Positions 5,943-6,025 of a stretch of DNA of 6,025 nucleotides are shown here, one piece after another (the stretch's first letter is position 1; each line of letters starts with the position of its first letter). This DNA comes from Chloroflexota bacterium (lineage in GTDB: Bacteria > Chloroflexota > Dehalococcoidia > SZUA-161), in NCBI GenBank assembly GCA_016865955.1, contig VGNW01000147.1, forward strand, positions 1 through 6,025. The letters are read 5' to 3'. Below the pieces are notes generated by a model that saw only the letters and a list, made by a program, of their open reading frames with translations, was not told the DNA's origin and did not search any database. A program made the position numbers and the translations under genes.

Positions 5943-5947
5943 GGAGG
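5943..5947 (+). promoter_or_regulatory. Ribosome binding site of the acyl-CoA dehydrogenase gene
   Basis: GGAGG lies 5 nt before the GTG at 5953 and is the strongest site in the operon. It fixes the GTG as the start of the final, truncated gene. Confidence 0.75.
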
Positions 5948-5952
5948 AAAAG

Positions 5953-6025
5953 GTGATAGATTTTGAATTGCCGGAACAACACAGAATCCTGCAGGAGACA
6001 GTGAGGAGGTTTGCCCGAGAGGAAG
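5953..6025 (+). CDS. Acyl-CoA dehydrogenase, partial (N-terminal 24 codons)
   Basis: Only 24 residues are visible, beginning MIDFELPEQHRILQETVRRF, before the window ends. The pattern D-F-x-L-x-x-E-Q followed by an amphipathic helix with V-R-R-F-A-R-E-E is the usual N-terminus of FAD-dependent acyl-CoA dehydrogenases, which oxidise acyl-CoA to 2-enoyl-CoA and pass electrons to electron-transfer flavoprotein. The start is GTG with GGAGG 5 nt upstream. It lies 35 bp after the B12 subunit in the same direction, so it probably belongs to the same operon and acts on the mutase product or substrate. The catalytic glutamate and the specificity region are outside the window. Confidence 0.75.
   Translation, partial: MIDFELPEQHRILQETVRRFAREE

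Overview
The window reads as bacterial chromosomal DNA from an anaerobe. The evidence is a multi-subunit ferredoxin-linked 2-oxoacid oxidoreductase, an iron-sulfur flavoprotein reductase, an adenosylcobalamin-dependent mutase, clear Shine-Dalgarno sites and two sigma-70-type promoters. Candidate groups such as Chloroflexota (Dehalococcoidia-like) or Desulfobacterota are guesses; the sequence alone does not fix the taxon. No RNA genes, insertion sequences, CRISPR arrays or phage genes were seen.

Layout. Positions 1-1492 (minus strand) hold a compact porG-porD-porA operon encoding the gamma, delta and alpha subunits of a pyruvate-type 2-oxoacid:ferredoxin oxidoreductase; porA runs off the left edge and a beta subunit is expected beyond it. 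Positions 1493-1767 are a divergent control region with two back-to-back promoters whose -35 boxes are 12 bp apart, plus a 5' leader with a small hairpin and a 9-bp repeat. Positions 1768-6025 (plus strand) hold a second operon: a 2,4-dienoyl-CoA reductase/old-yellow-enzyme-type Fe-S flavoprotein, the large subunit of a B12-dependent acyl-CoA mutase, its small B12-binding subunit, and the first 24 codons of an acyl-CoA dehydrogenase.

How the genes may work together. The plus-strand operon looks like a CoA-thioester pathway: a double-bond reductase, a carbon-skeleton mutase and a dehydrogenase. The divergent operon could supply an acyl-CoA and reduced ferredoxin from a 2-oxoacid. The most interesting point is that the mutase keeps the family fold motifs but lacks nearly all the residues that define methylmalonyl-, isobutyryl- or 2-hydroxyisobutyryl-CoA mutases: the Tyr89 position is Ile, Arg207 is Trp or Asp, His244 is Cys and His328 is Phe (Propionibacterium numbering), and there is a six-residue glycine-rich insertion in an active-site loop. 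The neighbouring reductase has also lost the usual H-x-x-H-G-Y active-site motif. Together they suggest an uncharacterised acyl-CoA rearrangement pathway with an unknown substrate. That conclusion is inference.
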